A stretch of 64,000 nt of DNA from Leptospira kmetyi serovar Malaysia str. Bejo-Iso9. GTDB lineage: Bacteria; Spirochaetota; Leptospiria; Leptospirales; Leptospiraceae. Both the position numbers and the translations under genes were made by a program. The notes beneath the pieces are model-generated. The model did not search any database. It worked only from the letters and a program-made list of their open reading frames with translations, and was not told the DNA's origin. Shown here piece by piece: positions 11,932 to 26,519 of the stretch (positions are counted from its first letter, which is position 1; each line of letters opens with the position of its first letter). The stretch covers positions 1,637,001 through 1,701,000 of the forward strand of contig NZ_AHMP02000003.1 of NCBI RefSeq assembly GCF_000243735.2. The letters run 5' to 3'.

Positions 11932-12492
11932 CTATTTTCCGAGAGAACTCAAAAAATTCCTCAAAGAAGCGACGCCGGACGGAGTATATCCTTCCGATTG
12001 AAAAAGAATCTCACGATTCCGATTCAAAATAAAAACCGTGGGAACTCCCTTGATTTTCACCTGAGAATAACTCGAGGACAAAGGATCGACGAGGGTTTCG
12101 GCAATTCCGCCTAACTTTAGTAAATTGGAATATTCTTTTCCGGTTCGAAAATCGTCCCCTACGAACACGATCCAAAGATGTGTTTTCCAGTTTCCGGTCG
12201 CGGAAAGATTGGTTTGTGCGGCGAGATTCAAAAGAACGGGAACCTGTTCCTTGCAGGGTTTACACTGAGAACCCGTAAAATTCAGAATCAGAACTTCCTT
12301 TTCCGAAAAATTTTCGAGCGAATCCGCAAGAATGATTCTTTCCTCTTTTAGATTATAAAAAGCGAAATTAGAAAGGGGTTCGGCGAAAACGGTTCCCAAA
12401 GGAAGAAGTAAAAATAAAAATAGGAACGCGGAACTTCGATCGAAGAGGGCCGTACAAAGCCGAATCGTTCTCGTCTTGAATCTTTCGCGCAT
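11932..12492 (-). CDS. TlpA-like periplasmic thioredoxin-fold protein
   Basis: A 186-residue secreted or membrane-anchored redoxin. A hydrophobic segment at residues 21-37 followed by VFAEP looks like a signal peptide. The thioredoxin core has the CxxC motif at Cys77-Cys80 (FTGSQCKPC) and the cis-proline loop GVPTVFIL. Proteins of this type reduce disulfides in the cell envelope, for example in cytochrome c maturation or oxidative protection. It is a lone gene, and the partner is unknown. Confidence 0.85.
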   Translation of the reverse strand: MRERFKTRTIRLCTALFDRSSAFLFLFLLLPLGTVFAEPLSNFAFYNLKEERIILADSLENFSEKEVLILNFTGSQCKPCKEQVPVLLNLAAQTNLSATGNWKTHLWIVFVGDDFRTGKEYSNLLKLGGIAETLVDPLSSSYSQVKIKGVPTVFILNRNREILFQSEGYTPSGVASLRNFLSSLGK

Positions 12493-12633
12493 CGATTTCG
12501 ATTTCCGAGAATCTAAACGAACCCGATCGACGGAATTGTAAATCCTAATTCTAAGAATTCAAATAATTGTTTACTTTTCTCCAAATCGGATTTCGATTTA
12601 AGAAGACATTCGTTTCAAAAATCAGGATCGCCG

Positions 12634-14739
12634 ATGAACGTCAGACTTCTTTTTATTTTCGTTTTTCTTTTATCCCTTTTTTCAACGATCGAAACTTCGG
12701 CCCAATCGAAGTCCTCTAAAATTTACGTTCACAAACTGGTTGTCGATGGAAATCTAAACGCGGGTTTGGAAACTCGTTTTCGAAACGGGATCATCAATTC
12801 CGTTCTGAGAAATTTCGAAGGAAAATACACGATCGTAGACGACGAATCCCTTTCGATTCTTTATAAAAAAGTCGCGGCCCTTCAGAAGTTGGATTGTTCC
12901 GATGAAATCTGTATGAAACAGATCGCGGACGCGATCGACGCGAACGAAGTCATCTCCGGAAACATCTCCTCAAAAAACGGACTCGTTTACGTTTCTCTTC
13001 GCAACCAGACAAGAGATTCAAAAACTTTAAACTACTCGATCAAGTCCACGTTTCAAATGGAGTTTCCCGAATTTCTTTTGGATTATTACGCGGGAGAATC
13101 GGGTAAAAAACTTTTAGACAATCGTTACAACCCGGACCCGAATCAAATCCCCGCTTCGACAAACGGAAACTTAAGCGTCGCGTTCTTAAAGATCAAACCC
13201 GTTCCCGGCACGAACTTAAACTCGATGGAATTCAAAACCTCGGATAAAATCCTCGAAGGAGTTTTGGACGAGGTAAGGGAAGAATTGGACGAGGCCGCAA
13301 AACAAAGCCTATCCAAAGAATTTTCGGAATCAACCCAGATATACAATCGAATTCTAAGAGCGTTTAACGATCGCCTTTCCGAAGAGTCCCTCAAAAAGTT
13401 GGAACCGTTCATCCGCGAAATCCAATCGAGCATTACGAATAACTTCAGTTTGGAATATAAGGAAAAGATAAACGAAGCCGATCAAAATCTTTTCATAGCC
13501 GGTCAATCGAACTCGGCGGATCTGCAAAAACGTCTCTTCGATTATATTTCCCTTGGAGAGGAATATTCCGCCAAGGTTCCCGAAAAACACAAACAACTTC
13601 AGATCCAACAAAGCATTCAGGAAAGAAAGGAAAAGGTGGAACTCGCGTTATTTTCTTTAAAGGAAAAAGAAGCGGACCAAGCGTATTCCAGTTTCGACTT
13701 TTCGCTTTCCTCCAAACTATATGCAAATCTTCTAAAGGAGATTTCCGATAAGAATTCCGTTCCTTATAAATCCTTGCGGGAAACGATCGAAAAAAAATCG
13801 GAGACCGCCGAGAAAACGGGCCGATCTCATTTGACCAATCGTTTGGAAACGATTTATCTTTTAATCGAAAAGGAATTCACCGCGGAAGCGTTGGCCGATA
13901 CGGAAGACGAAAAGGAAACGCACCAGATTCGGATTCACGACGCGTTCCGCGACGGAATCGAAATTCTCGCCAAATCGGAGTTTGCCGCTCTTTCGCAGTT
14001 CGAAAGAATCAAAAAGGAAATCAAACGCGTAAATCAAAAACTAAAAAAACCGATCTCGCTTCAGGAACAGATCGATTCTCTTTTACACGAAGGCCTGGAA
14101 ACGAGAAACCCGACTCAGATCGTAAACAGCCATCAACTCGGCGCGGATTGGGAAAGTAAAACCGGTCTTTTTTGGGGTTCCGCAAAATCCAAGCTCAAGG
14201 ATATTCTCGAAAGTACAGCGGCCGCTTCCAATCCGAACCGGGAATTTAAAAAACTATTGAACATTCATTTTCAGGGAGAAACAACTTCGACCTTTTCGAA
14301 ACCGTCCGCAAATTCGAGCTCGGGTTCGAACGCGAGCTCAAATACGAATACAAACGCGAGCGCAAATACAAACGGCAACGTTTCCAAAAACACATTCCAA
14401 TCTTCGAATATTCAAAAATCGAGTTCCGAAAAAAAACGGATCCAAAAACAATCCTCCCCTAAGGAAATATTTTGGGAGATCACGGAAGGAAGTTATAACT
14501 GGTATCAGGCGAGTCAGATCTGCGATTCCAGGGATCTTCGTCTGCCCACGATCGAGGAATTGGAAGATTCTTACGAAAGCGGGGAAACCGAATCATGGAC
14601 GGGAAACGATTCTGAAAAACGATATTGGTCCTCCACCGTTTCCGTCGGAGAAAACGGAGCCTACAACCTGGACGTGTTCAAGGGAGAAATCCGTTGGGAT
14701 CATCTCAGCAACTACGCGGGAGTTCGTTGCCTAAAATAA
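12634..14739 (+). CDS. Periplasmic protein with C-terminal DUF1566-like domain
   Basis: A 701-residue exported protein with a clear signal peptide (cleavage near SAQS). The first 150 residues resemble the TolB-N/curli-type fold seen in leptospiral envelope proteins (IYVHKLVVDGNLN and VISGNISSKNGLVYVSLRNQ). The middle is long, charged and helical. A Ser/Asn/Thr linker at about residues 550-580 (SNTNTNASANTNGN) leads to a C-terminal DUF1566/Lcl-type domain recognised by YNWYQASQICDSRDLRLPT, YWSSTV and AGVRCLK. Such domains are often carbohydrate- or surface-related. The function is unknown. Confidence 0.78.
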   Translation: MNVRLLFIFVFLLSLFSTIETSAQSKSSKIYVHKLVVDGNLNAGLETRFRNGIINSVLRNFEGKYTIVDDESLSILYKKVAALQKLDCSDEICMKQIADAIDANEVISGNISSKNGLVYVSLRNQTRDSKTLNYSIKSTFQMEFPEFLLDYYAGESGKKLLDNRYNPDPNQIPASTNGNLSVAFLKIKPVPGTNLNSMEFKTSDKILEGVLDEVREELDEAAKQSLSKEFSESTQIYNRILRAFNDRLSEESLKKLEPFIREIQSSITNNFSLEYKEKINEADQNLFIAGQSNSADLQKRLFDYISLGEEYSAKVPEKHKQLQIQQSIQERKEKVELALFSLKEKEADQAYSSFDFSLSSKLYANLLKEISDKNSVPYKSLRETIEKKSETAEKTGRSHLTNRLETIYLLIEKEFTAEALADTEDEKETHQIRIHDAFRDGIEILAKSEFAALSQFERIKKEIKRVNQKLKKPISLQEQIDSLLHEGLETRNPTQIVNSHQLGADWESKTGLFWGSAKSKLKDILESTAAASNPNREFKKLLNIHFQGETTSTFSKPSANSSSGSNASSNTNTNASANTNGNVSKNTFQSSNIQKSSSEKKRIQKQSSPKEIFWEITEGSYNWYQASQICDSRDLRLPTIEELEDSYESGETESWTGNDSEKRYWSSTVSVGENGAYNLDVFKGEIRWDHLSNYAGVRCLK

Positions 14740-14802
14740 AAGTCGATCCTTTTTCGAAGCGACTGTTCCGACAAAACTCCCTAAAAAGAACTTGCAAAAA
14801 TT

Positions 14803-16428
14803 CTAATATTTTCCCTCGGCCATTCCGGCGCGCAAAACCTTCTTATCGAATTTGCCCACGCTCGTTTTCGGAATCGCGTCGATCAAACGGATATCGTCCT
14901 GATGCGGCACTTGCCAGTTCGCAAAATTCTCCCTAAGAATTTCAAGAACGGATTTTTTATCCACGTTCTCTCCTTCCTTGGCGACTACAAATACCACGGG
15001 AACCTCTCCTCGAATTTCGTCCGGTTTTGCGACCACGGCCGCTTCCAAAACTCCGGGGGTTTTCAAAACATAACCTTCCATCTCGACGCTGGAAATCCAT
15101 TCTCCCCTGGTTTTGATCAGATCCTTTTTGCGGTCCGTGATTTGAACGTAACCGTGTTCGTCGATCGTAATCACGTCTCCGGTTCGAAACCATCCGTCTG
15201 GAGTAAACGATTCCCTGCTCGGATTTCCATAATAAGAAGCCGCGATCCAAGGTCCCCTTACGATCATTTCTCCGGGAGTTTTTCCGTCCTTGGGAATTTC
15301 CTTTCCCTGATCGTCGATTCCTTTAAGTTCCACACCGGCGACCGCGGGTCCTTGTTTGGCGAGAATATGCAATTTTTCTAATTCGTTTAAATCCTTCATC
15401 GTCGTTTTGAGTCTGCACACCGTTCCCACGGGGGACAACTCGGTCATTCCCCACGCATGGAGAATGTGAATTCCGAAATCGTTTTTGAATCCTTCGATCA
15501 TGGATTGAGGCGCGGCCGATCCTCCGACGATCATCGTATGAAGACGGCTCAAGTCGTAGGAATTCTTTTTCAGATGTTGGTAGAGTACGTTCCAAATCGT
15601 GGGCACTCCCGCGGCCATACTTACCTTTTCCTGTTCCAAAAGAGAAGCGAGTCCGTGACCCAAAAGATGTTTTCCGGGAAACACGAGAATCGCTCCCGTC
15701 ATCACACAACCGAAAGGAATTCCCCATGCGTTCGCGTGGAACATCGGAACCACGGGAAGAATCGTTTCCTTTTCGCAAACCCCGAGACTATCGGACATAC
15801 AAATCGACATGCTGTGCAGATAAATCGAACGATGACTGTAAACGACTCCCTTCGGATTTCCGGTCGTTCCCGAAGTGTAACACATTCCCGCCGCGGAATT
15901 TTCGTCTAACTCCGGTAAGGTGATATCCGAGCTTCCGTTCTGAATTAGAATTTCGTAATCTATTAAATCCGGCAAAGGCGCGGGCTCCATCGCTTCTAAA
16001 TCGTCCATAACGACGAATTTCGGTTTCTTTTTAAACTGTGGAAGGAGATCGTATAAAACCTTGCTCAAACTTTTGTCCACGAAGATCACCGAATCCTCCG
16101 CGTCGTTTACGATATACACGAGTTGTTCCGGAAAAAGACGGACGTTCAACGTGTGAAGAATGGCGCCCATCGAAGGAGCCGCGAAATAAACTTCCAAATG
16201 CCGATAATGATTCATCCCGAACGTAGCGACCCGATCGCCCGGCTTGATCCCGAGTTTTTGCAAAGAATCGATCAGCTTTTTAACCCGAACCGAAAATTCT
16301 CCGTACGTATAACGGTGCATCGATTCGTCGTTCATCTTCGTTACGATTTCCTTTTCGGGATGAACTTCGGAAGCTCTTCTTAAAATGGCGGGGACGGTAA
16401 GTTGATAATTCATCATCGTTGATTTCAC
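14803..16428 (-). CDS. Long-chain acyl-CoA ligase (AMP-dependent synthetase)
   Basis: An ANL-superfamily adenylating enzyme that activates fatty acids to acyl-CoA, 541 residues. The AMP-binding motif is [16 protein letters not shown]. The hinge and core motifs WFRTGDV and [15 protein letters not shown] and the C-terminal lysine region [11 protein letters not shown] are present. I choose the GTG at 16428 because GGGAG lies seven bases before it; the ATG pair at 16416/16413 has the same motif at a poorer distance, and the track-open start at 16494 has none. It may feed the acyl-CoA dehydrogenase at 33.8 kb. Confidence 0.92.
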   Translation of the reverse strand: MKSTMMNYQLTVPAILRRASEVHPEKEIVTKMNDESMHRYTYGEFSVRVKKLIDSLQKLGIKPGDRVATFGMNHYRHLEVYFAAPSMGAILHTLNVRLFPEQLVYIVNDAEDSVIFVDKSLSKVLYDLLPQFKKKPKFVVMDDLEAMEPAPLPDLIDYEILIQNGSSDITLPELDENSAAGMCYTSGTTGNPKGVVYSHRSIYLHSMSICMSDSLGVCEKETILPVVPMFHANAWGIPFGCVMTGAILVFPGKHLLGHGLASLLEQEKVSMAAGVPTIWNVLYQHLKKNSYDLSRLHTMIVGGSAAPQSMIEGFKNDFGIHILHAWGMTELSPVGTVCRLKTTMKDLNELEKLHILAKQGPAVAGVELKGIDDQGKEIPKDGKTPGEMIVRGPWIAASYYGNPSRESFTPDGWFRTGDVITIDEHGYVQITDRKKDLIKTRGEWISSVEMEGYVLKTPGVLEAAVVAKPDEIRGEVPVVFVVAKEGENVDKKSVLEILRENFANWQVPHQDDIRLIDAIPKTSVGKFDKKVLRAGMAEGKY

Positions 16429-16539
16429 TTGATTTCTCCCGGGCAAAAGCCGATTGGATTTAAAACGTAGGAATGAAATTTCGGAAGTTTTCAATCTTCG
16501 TCAATAAAAGTTCGATCGTAAGCGATTCGATTCTCCGCT

Positions 16540-17763
<1,224 letters not shown>

Positions 17764-17769
17764 AGATTC

Positions 17770-18141
17770 ATGAGTCCCGCTCCCAAACAAAACCCAACAA
17801 CCAAAGAAATTCTTCAGATCATCCACGATATCATGGTGGATAAGAAATGCGAAGAAGTCAGCATTCTAAACTTGGAAGGCGTCAACAGCTATCTGAGTTA
17901 CTTCGTCATCTGCACCGTCAACTCCGCCGTTCAAGCGAACGCGGTCGCAAGAGAAGTCAGAAAAACGTTAAAAGAATATAAACTAGCCCATAAGGAAGCC
18001 GATAAAACCGGAACTTCCGCGAACTCGGGTTGGACGCTTTTGGATTTCGGCGAAATCATCATTCATATCATGACTCCCGAAAAAAGAGAATATTATAATT
18101 TAGACAGACTCTGGCGAGACGCCAAGAGAATGGAACTCTAA
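17770..18141 (+). CDS. rsfS: Ribosome silencing factor RsfS (YbeB)
   Basis: A 123-residue RsfS/Iojap protein, which binds ribosomal protein uL14 on the 50S subunit and blocks subunit joining when nutrients are limiting. Typical segments are [21 protein letters not shown] and [23 protein letters not shown] followed by LERLW-like NLDRLW. Full length for the family. It follows the LCP-like gene by six bases and precedes the MBOAT gene by 36. Confidence 0.95.
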   Translation: MSPAPKQNPTTKEILQIIHDIMVDKKCEEVSILNLEGVNSYLSYFVICTVNSAVQANAVAREVRKTLKEYKLAHKEADKTGTSANSGWTLLDFGEIIIHIMTPEKREYYNLDRLWRDAKRMEL

Positions 18142-18177
18142 AGGAGAAACCGTTCCTTTCGGATCGGTCCGTCGATC

Positions 18178-20899
<2,722 letters not shown>

Positions 20900-20913
20900 A
20901 GGAACGCTTCGTT

Positions 20914-20931
20914 TTGTCGAAACTCCGACAA
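20914..20931. repeat. Short dispersed palindrome, TTGTCG/CGACAA
   Basis: TTGTCGAAACTCCGACAA lies just after the DUF1574 stop. It is the GTCGGA/TCCGAC subtype of the intergenic palindrome family in this window, with one mismatch to the intact copy at 22606. Confidence 0.5.
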
Positions 20932-20960
20932 ACGCCCTTCGATTCAGTTCGAAAGGCGTT
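20931..20960. terminator. Hairpin between convergent genes
   Basis: AACGCC-C-TTCGA pairs with TCGAA-A-GGCGTT around a short loop. The stem is about 11 bp and strong, and it sits between the convergent DUF1574 and NHL genes. There is no U-tract on either side, so it is a terminator-like element only. Confidence 0.5.
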
Positions 20961-20985
20961 CTCGACGTTTTCGGTTTCGGAACGA

Positions 20986-22176
20986 TCAATAAATAAATCG
21001 AATCGCTCTATTTCCTCGGTCGCTTACGAATACGATCCCACCCAAACTCTGCACAACATCCATCGGATGATTGAATAAGGCGAAACCGAAGGCGCCGTCC
21101 CTATAACCGATTTGATCGGCGCGGGCATCCCAGCTGTTCACCTGAACGGATTCCCTAAAAACACCTCCTTTGGTTTTTGGAAACGTCGTTTCGGTGGCAA
21201 AGAATGTGGCTCCGATCTGATTTCCGTCCGCTGGATCGTGATAACGGCTGATCGTCAAACCTCCTCCACCGAACAGAGAATTTCCCGAGCCTACCGCTCC
21301 GTTCTCACAACCGTGCGCGATGACATTCTGCTTAACGAAATCGTAATTTACCGTACACATCGATTCCGGCGTAAGCACCGGGCTGTAATCATACGTGTTA
21401 TAAAACACATGAGAAGGAATCGGCGAAGCGGAAATATCAAAAGGCCCGTAGTCTCCGATCGTCACCGCATTCGGAACGATCGTATCGACCATGTCGTTGG
21501 CAATATCGTATCGGCGAACCTTATTGTTTCCGTAATCCGCTATAAACAGATATTTGTTGTCAAAGGACAAATCGATTCCTTTGGGCGTGTTGAGTCGAAC
21601 GTCGTAGGTTCCCGCACCGTCGTGATATCCCGCAACCGTTCCCACGACGGTCGACAACATATCGTTCGCGATATCGTATTTGCGGATTCTATGATTGTTC
21701 GTATCCGAGATATAAATATATTTCGCCTGATCGTCGACCGCCACGTAACTCGGGCGATTGAGCTTAACGTTCAAATCCACACCGGCTCCGTCTTTGTTCC
21801 CCGGTAAAAAACTTTTTCCAACGATCGTCGTCATTTTTCCGTAGATATCAACCTTACGAACGCAGTTGTGATCCGGGTCCGCGACGTAGACGTTCGTGTA
21901 TTTATCCACCGCGATTCCCGCGGGACTAAAGGAAGAATCCCCTTGATACAACGTATAAACCCTGCTGTTTGCGCTGGTAATCAACCGATTCTGATCATTC
22001 GAACTCGCGATCAATTCATGTAAGGAAGGTCTTTCCGCATTTTGCTGTTCGGAAGATACGGACCCGATTAAGGCCAAAATCGAAGAACGATTTTCGTTCG
22101 ACGAATCGGGATTCAAACAAGACGTGAGAAAAGACGCTCCGAAAACAAGAAGCGCGATCCTTTTTTTATAACTCAT
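20986..22176 (-). CDS. NHL-repeat lipoprotein
   Basis: A 396-residue secreted beta-propeller. The signal peptide ends in the lipobox FLTSC (Cys20), so the protein is likely lipidated. Several NHL repeats follow, seen as recurring GIAVDKYTNVYVADPDHNCVRKVD, YIYISDTNNHRIRKYD and LFIADYGNNKVRRYD patterns. NHL propellers bind proteins, glycans or nucleic acids, and the ligand here is unknown. AAAGGAG six bases before the ATG is a strong ribosome site. A second NHL lipoprotein lies at 36.7 kb. Confidence 0.88.
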   Translation of the reverse strand: MSYKKRIALLVFGASFLTSCLNPDSSNENRSSILALIGSVSSEQQNAERPSLHELIASSNDQNRLITSANSRVYTLYQGDSSFSPAGIAVDKYTNVYVADPDHNCVRKVDIYGKMTTIVGKSFLPGNKDGAGVDLNVKLNRPSYVAVDDQAKYIYISDTNNHRIRKYDIANDMLSTVVGTVAGYHDGAGTYDVRLNTPKGIDLSFDNKYLFIADYGNNKVRRYDIANDMVDTIVPNAVTIGDYGPFDISASPIPSHVFYNTYDYSPVLTPESMCTVNYDFVKQNVIAHGCENGAVGSGNSLFGGGGLTISRYHDPADGNQIGATFFATETTFPKTKGGVFRESVQVNSWDARADQIGYRDGAFGFALFNHPMDVVQSLGGIVFVSDRGNRAIRFIY

Positions 22177-22487
22177 ACTTTACTCCTTTGTGATTCGGGA
22201 TTTATTTTTGGATCACCCCAATTTCACAAAGATACTAACAAGGAAAGAAATCTTTTAGAAACGAAAATAGAACATTCGGAACAAACGACGAACATTGAAT
22301 CGCCATCGTCATTTCGAGATTACCGCATTATTTTTATAAATATTAATTTATTATAATATTTGCAAGTTATCAAAATATCGGGATTGTTTTCTAAAAATCA
22401 GGAGGATTTCGGGGAGAATGGAGACAAGAATGTGTAGAAGTGTTCCTACACTTCGATCGTGATCGCGAGGCGGGCCCGCCCTGTGGA

Positions 22488-22535
22488 GCGCCCCATAGGA
22501 AGCGACACATTGAGTTTATTGGCGGAGGCGGGCTT
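22488..22535. repeat. Dispersed repeat, half-copy of the 53.9-kb element
   Basis: The stretch aligns with the right arm of the inverted repeat at 53968-54009: GCGCCCCATAGGAAGCGA / ATTGAGTTT / GGCGG / GGCTTG against GCGACCCGTAGGGAGCGA / ATTGAGTTT / GGCGG / GCGCTTG. Only one arm is recognisable here. Confidence 0.55.
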
Positions 22536-22605
22536 GTGGGAAAACTCCCGCAATTCTCCTCTAACAGAAAAATCGCAACCTGTCAAACGCGATTCTAACC
22601 CTCAG

Positions 22606-22627
22606 CCTTGTCGGAACTCCGACAAGG
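22606..22627. repeat. Perfect hairpin CCTTGTCGG-AACT-CCGACAAGG
   Basis: This is the best-preserved member of the GTCGGA/TCCGAC palindromes, a 9-bp perfect stem with a 4-base loop. It lies 21 bases past the stop of the YyaL-type gene, so it could also act as that gene's terminator, though no U-tract follows. Confidence 0.65.
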
Positions 22628-22647
22628 CGCCTGCAAAATTGAATTTA

Positions 22648-24723
22648 CTACTCGAGAAACTTTTCCAAATCCGCGACGTTGTTCACCGGAAGTTTGCACG
22701 CAAAGTTTTCACAAACGTAAACGAGCGCGTCGCCCCCGCTGTCCCTCGCATCAAAAAGAGAAGAAAGTTTTCTCGCATCCTCGAGTTCGTCTTCGCTTAC
22801 GACCGCAACGACCGAGTTCGGCAAAAATTTCTTACCGATTGCGGCCAAAAGATCCTTACCCGCGTCCGAGTTCTTACGAATCAAAACGATTTCTTTCGAA
22901 TGATTTTTATAAGACCAATACGCGGAAAGAAGGAACGGATAACTCAAAGCGTGTGTGGATAATTCTTTCGTAAAATACAAAAAGATGGATTCCGCGATTT
23001 CACGATAACGATCCGAGTGAACACCCAGCAAGGACAACTTCACCAAAGAATACGAAAGAGAACTGTTCGCGGAAGGTTCCACGCCGTCGTAACCGTCCAC
23101 GCTTCTTCTCAAAAGAACCTCTCCGTCGATCCCCGTGTCGAAAAAAACGCCCGCCGGAGAACGGAACAAACGGATCGCCTCTTCCATCCAAAGAACCGCG
23201 TTTTTCAAATAACGAATTCCTCGGCCCGCCTCGAACAACGCGATCGAAGCCGCGATCATCTCCGCGTAATCATTAGAATATCCTAATATACCGGATTCTC
23301 CGTCGCGAAATCTTCGTAAGATTCTTCCGTTTGAATCGATCAGATTTTTTTCGATAAAAGAATACGTTTCTTCCGCGAGACGAAGAAATTCTTCCCTCTG
23401 AAACGCCGCGCCCGCCTTGACGAGAGCCTTGATATAAAGACCGTTCCAAGAAGTAAGAATCTTATCGTCGCGCAACGGACGGATTCGTTTGCTTCTCCGT
23501 TCTAAAAGTTTTTTCCTGCCTCTATCCAAGGCCGCGTCGATTCGTTTCAATTCTTCAGCGTCTAGTTTTGCGACCGCGCTTCGATAACTTTCATGAAGAA
23601 TATTCTTCCCTTCGAAGTTTCCCTTTTCGGTAACGTTCCAAAATTTTTCGAGCAGGGAAGAATCTTCTCCGCAGACTTCCCGGAATTCCGCGAGATCCCA
23701 GATATAAAAAAGTCCTTCTTCTCCTTCCGAGTCCGCGTCTTCCGCGCTACAAATTCCCCCGCCGGAAATTCTCATGTCGCGATGCAGATATTCGATCACG
23801 TCCAATGCGAACGACTCCGCCGGAATCTTTTTGGAAACCTGAGAATATTCCACAAGGCTTTCCAAAAACAAAGAATTATCATAGAGCATCTTCTCGAAGT
23901 GAGGAACCAACCAATGATGATCGGTGGAATAGCGACAAAGCCCGCCCCCGACCTGATCGTAAATTCCACCTTGTTTCATGGCTAAAAGCGTGTTTTCGAC
24001 CATTTCCAGAGCTCGGGGATTTCCGGAAGAATGATGATATCGAAGCAAAAACGAAAGCCCCATACTCGGTGGAAATTTATTGACATGATTGGTTTTAAAA
24101 CCGCCGAACTGCGGATCGTAATAACTTTCGTACAGAGAATACCCGGCGTCGAAACTATTCTCCGGTGGAAAACCGGACTCTTGTTTTTCGCTCGCGCGCC
24201 CTTCTCCGGACTCCTTCAAATACTGGGCGAGCTCCGTGGAAGCGGCGATCAATTCCTGACGTTTGCCGCTCCATACTCCCTGAATGACATTCAAAACTTC
24301 TAAAAAACTCTTTCTCCCGTATCTTTGTTCGGGAGGAAAATACGTTCCGCCAGTGATCGGCTTTCCGTCCGGAGTCAAAAACATATTGAGCGGCCAGCCG
24401 CCCTGTTGATCCATTGCGTGCAACGCATCCATAAAGATTCGGTCGATATCGGGTCGTTCTTCCCGATCCACTTTGATCGAAATATAATGTGAATTGAGAT
24501 AATCCGCAATGGTTTGATTTTCAAAGGATTCTCTCTCCATCACATGGCACCAATGACATGTCGCATAACCTATGGATAAGAAGATGAGCTTGTCTTGATC
24601 CCTTGCCTTGGTCAATGCTTCCTCACCCCATGGATACCAGTCGACCGGGTTGTACGCATGTTGTTGGAGATACGGACTTTTCTCTTGTGCAAGACGATTG
24701 GGTTTATGGGAATGTAAATTCAT
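22648..24723 (-). CDS. Thioredoxin-domain protein YyaL/SSP411-like (DUF255)
   Basis: A 691-residue protein with an N-terminal thioredoxin-like DUF255 domain and a C-terminal six-hairpin-glycosidase-like region. The signature N-terminus [24 protein letters not shown] and the redox motif CHWC (Cys56-Cys59) with [10 protein letters not shown] are unmistakable. FDPQFGGF-like [17 protein letters not shown] and LYDNSLFLE also match the family. The enzymatic role is not settled in bacteria. I use the ATG at 24723; the 25 extra upstream codons do not match the family and lack a ribosome site. Confidence 0.93.
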   Translation of the reverse strand: MNLHSHKPNRLAQEKSPYLQQHAYNPVDWYPWGEEALTKARDQDKLIFLSIGYATCHWCHVMERESFENQTIADYLNSHYISIKVDREERPDIDRIFMDALHAMDQQGGWPLNMFLTPDGKPITGGTYFPPEQRYGRKSFLEVLNVIQGVWSGKRQELIAASTELAQYLKESGEGRASEKQESGFPPENSFDAGYSLYESYYDPQFGGFKTNHVNKFPPSMGLSFLLRYHHSSGNPRALEMVENTLLAMKQGGIYDQVGGGLCRYSTDHHWLVPHFEKMLYDNSLFLESLVEYSQVSKKIPAESFALDVIEYLHRDMRISGGGICSAEDADSEGEEGLFYIWDLAEFREVCGEDSSLLEKFWNVTEKGNFEGKNILHESYRSAVAKLDAEELKRIDAALDRGRKKLLERRSKRIRPLRDDKILTSWNGLYIKALVKAGAAFQREEFLRLAEETYSFIEKNLIDSNGRILRRFRDGESGILGYSNDYAEMIAASIALFEAGRGIRYLKNAVLWMEEAIRLFRSPAGVFFDTGIDGEVLLRRSVDGYDGVEPSANSSLSYSLVKLSLLGVHSDRYREIAESIFLYFTKELSTHALSYPFLLSAYWSYKNHSKEIVLIRKNSDAGKDLLAAIGKKFLPNSVVAVVSEDELEDARKLSSLFDARDSGGDALVYVCENFACKLPVNNVADLEKFLE

Positions 24724-24813
24724 TGAATTGTTCTCTTTTAGACTCGTAAAATTCATTTTTCGATTTGTAAAAAACTTCCTGCATTCAACCATGTCCATTA
24801 AGTAGGCACTTAC

Positions 24814-26508
24814 ATGGATCTTAAAAAGGAAAGGACTCGCAGAAAATTCAGAAATCTTCTCATTTTCGGAACCATCCTTTTTACTGCGATTCAGCCCACT
24901 GCCGGAGAGGACATCATTCCAAACGAAACCGTTTTGGAAGAGGAAAAAAAATCTTCGGACGGGAACCTAAGCGATTCTAGAAGGGTACTGCGTTTAACTC
25001 TAAGAGAAGCGGTCAATCACGTCCTCGAAAAAAACATCACGATCCAAAACGCAAAGATGGAATACGTAAAAGCGGACGGAACGGAACTCAAAAACGAGTC
25101 CCAGTTCACTTGGAATCTCATCGGCGGGATCACGGTCTTTAAAACGAATCTTCCCAACAACCGAAACAACGTCTTCGCCGGACAAAAACAAAGTCAGGAC
25201 AAGATCAGCGTCGGGATCGAAAAGAATTTTAGAACCGGTACCTACGCAAAATTCGAAGCAAGCACGACCCGTTTCGATACGAGCGCTTTTGAAAATCCGC
25301 AGACCACCCCTTCCAACCTTACGTTTCTTGCGATTCCTCCGCAGTACACGAGCGCCCTTACGATCACTCTGAGCCAGGAACTTCTCAAATACAGTTTCGG
25401 GAAAACCCAGAAAGACAAAGACGCAATCATCCGACAAAACACCGTCATCAAACGGGAAGAATTGATTTATACACTTTCTCAACTCGTGGTTCAAACCCTC
25501 GTTCAATACTGGAGTTTGAATATCTACGATTCCAACGTAAGAACCTTGGAAGAACTGCAATCCAACACGAAAAACATCCGCGATCTTACCGCGAGAAAAC
25601 GCAATCTCGGACTTTCCGAAAACTTCGAAGTCAATCTTTGGAGTTCCATTCTTTCCCAAACCGCCGGGAATTTGGAAAAGGCGAAAGTTTCCCGCAAAGA
25701 AGCGGAAAGAAACCTGATCCGTATTTTAAACGCGGATCCTACTTCTAAAATCGAAGGTGTTACCGATCTTCAAGAGGAAGTTCCCGCGGATTTCGAAGTG
25801 GAAAAGGATTATCTCTACGCTTTGGATCATAGAACCGATCTGAAGAATCTTCGCAAACAAAGAGAAATCGCTGAACTCAACCTAAGAATCAAAGAAGCGG
25901 AAGATATGCCTTCTTTGAAAATCTCCGGCGCTTATTCCACAAGAGGTCAGAACATCGTTTCTCCTCAACAGAACGTCACCGATACGAATCGCGGTATCGC
26001 TTCCTTTAAATATCCCGAAGCGTATGCGGCGTTCCAATTTTCGTATCCACTGTGGGACAAGGGAATCAAAGCGGATATTCGAAACGCCAAATTGGATGTG
26101 GAGAATTTAGAGAAGAAAGAAGCCGAACTCAAACTCAGCATCAAAGAAGAATTGTCCAACCGTTATGCGGCGATCGTTGCCGATAAGGATCTCTTTGAAG
26201 GCGCGAAGAAAAGAAAAGAAGAAGCCAACAAATACTACAGAGGTCTTTCCGAACGTTTTCGTCAGGGGAGATTTACCGCGGTGGCCGTGAAGGCGGCATT
26301 GGATAACGTGATTCAATCCGAACTGCAAGTGACTCAATCCAAGATTCAGTTGAACATCGACATTCTACGATACGAACTCGCAAAGAATCATATCTTCGAA
26401 AAATTCGGCGTCAACGTAAACGATATCATCGATCGTTTGATGAAGATGGTGGACACCGCGCAACTTCAAAGCGCGGCATCCGCAACCAATCCTCCCGAAC
26501 AAAAATAA
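24814..26508 (+). CDS. TolC-family outer-membrane channel protein
   Basis: A 564-residue outer-membrane efflux protein with a signal peptide (cleavage near QPTAGED). It has two long coiled-coil outer membrane efflux domains: [22 protein letters not shown] starts the first, and [25 protein letters not shown] and [19 protein letters not shown] mark the second. It would form the trimeric channel of a tripartite exporter or type I system. The inner-membrane partners are not beside it. Divergent from the YyaL-type gene, converging with a methyltransferase gene 11 bases away. Confidence 0.9.
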   Translation: MDLKKERTRRKFRNLLIFGTILFTAIQPTAGEDIIPNETVLEEEKKSSDGNLSDSRRVLRLTLREAVNHVLEKNITIQNAKMEYVKADGTELKNESQFTWNLIGGITVFKTNLPNNRNNVFAGQKQSQDKISVGIEKNFRTGTYAKFEASTTRFDTSAFENPQTTPSNLTFLAIPPQYTSALTITLSQELLKYSFGKTQKDKDAIIRQNTVIKREELIYTLSQLVVQTLVQYWSLNIYDSNVRTLEELQSNTKNIRDLTARKRNLGLSENFEVNLWSSILSQTAGNLEKAKVSRKEAERNLIRILNADPTSKIEGVTDLQEEVPADFEVEKDYLYALDHRTDLKNLRKQREIAELNLRIKEAEDMPSLKISGAYSTRGQNIVSPQQNVTDTNRGIASFKYPEAYAAFQFSYPLWDKGIKADIRNAKLDVENLEKKEAELKLSIKEELSNRYAAIVADKDLFEGAKKRKEEANKYYRGLSERFRQGRFTAVAVKAALDNVIQSELQVTQSKIQLNIDILRYELAKNHIFEKFGVNVNDIIDRLMKMVDTAQLQSAASATNPPEQK

Positions 26509-26519
26509 TTCTTTTTCGT

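Larger units (their letters stand above)
22177..22647. other. Non-coding region with palindromes and a dispersed repeat
   Basis: This 471-base gap holds the NHL gene promoter side on the right of 22177, a very A/T-rich block (22330-22375), a palindrome TGTAG...CTACA at 22433-22450, a half-copy of the element at 53.9 kb (22488-22535), and a perfect 9-bp hairpin at 22606-22627. I see no gene: the open frames here are antisense extensions of the neighbouring gene. Confidence 0.65.

Noticed and set aside
21112..21807. 231-codon frame antisense to the NHL gene
   Set aside because: Arg/Val/Ile-rich shadow of a repetitive gene, with no start signal.
22459..22962. 167-codon plus-strand frame across the repeat region
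   Set aside because: It runs from the non-coding repeat into the antisense of the YyaL-type gene, and it has no motif and no ribosome site.
25000..25659. 219-codon frame antisense to the TolC-type gene
   Set aside because: Phe/Val/Arg-rich shadow of a coiled-coil gene.
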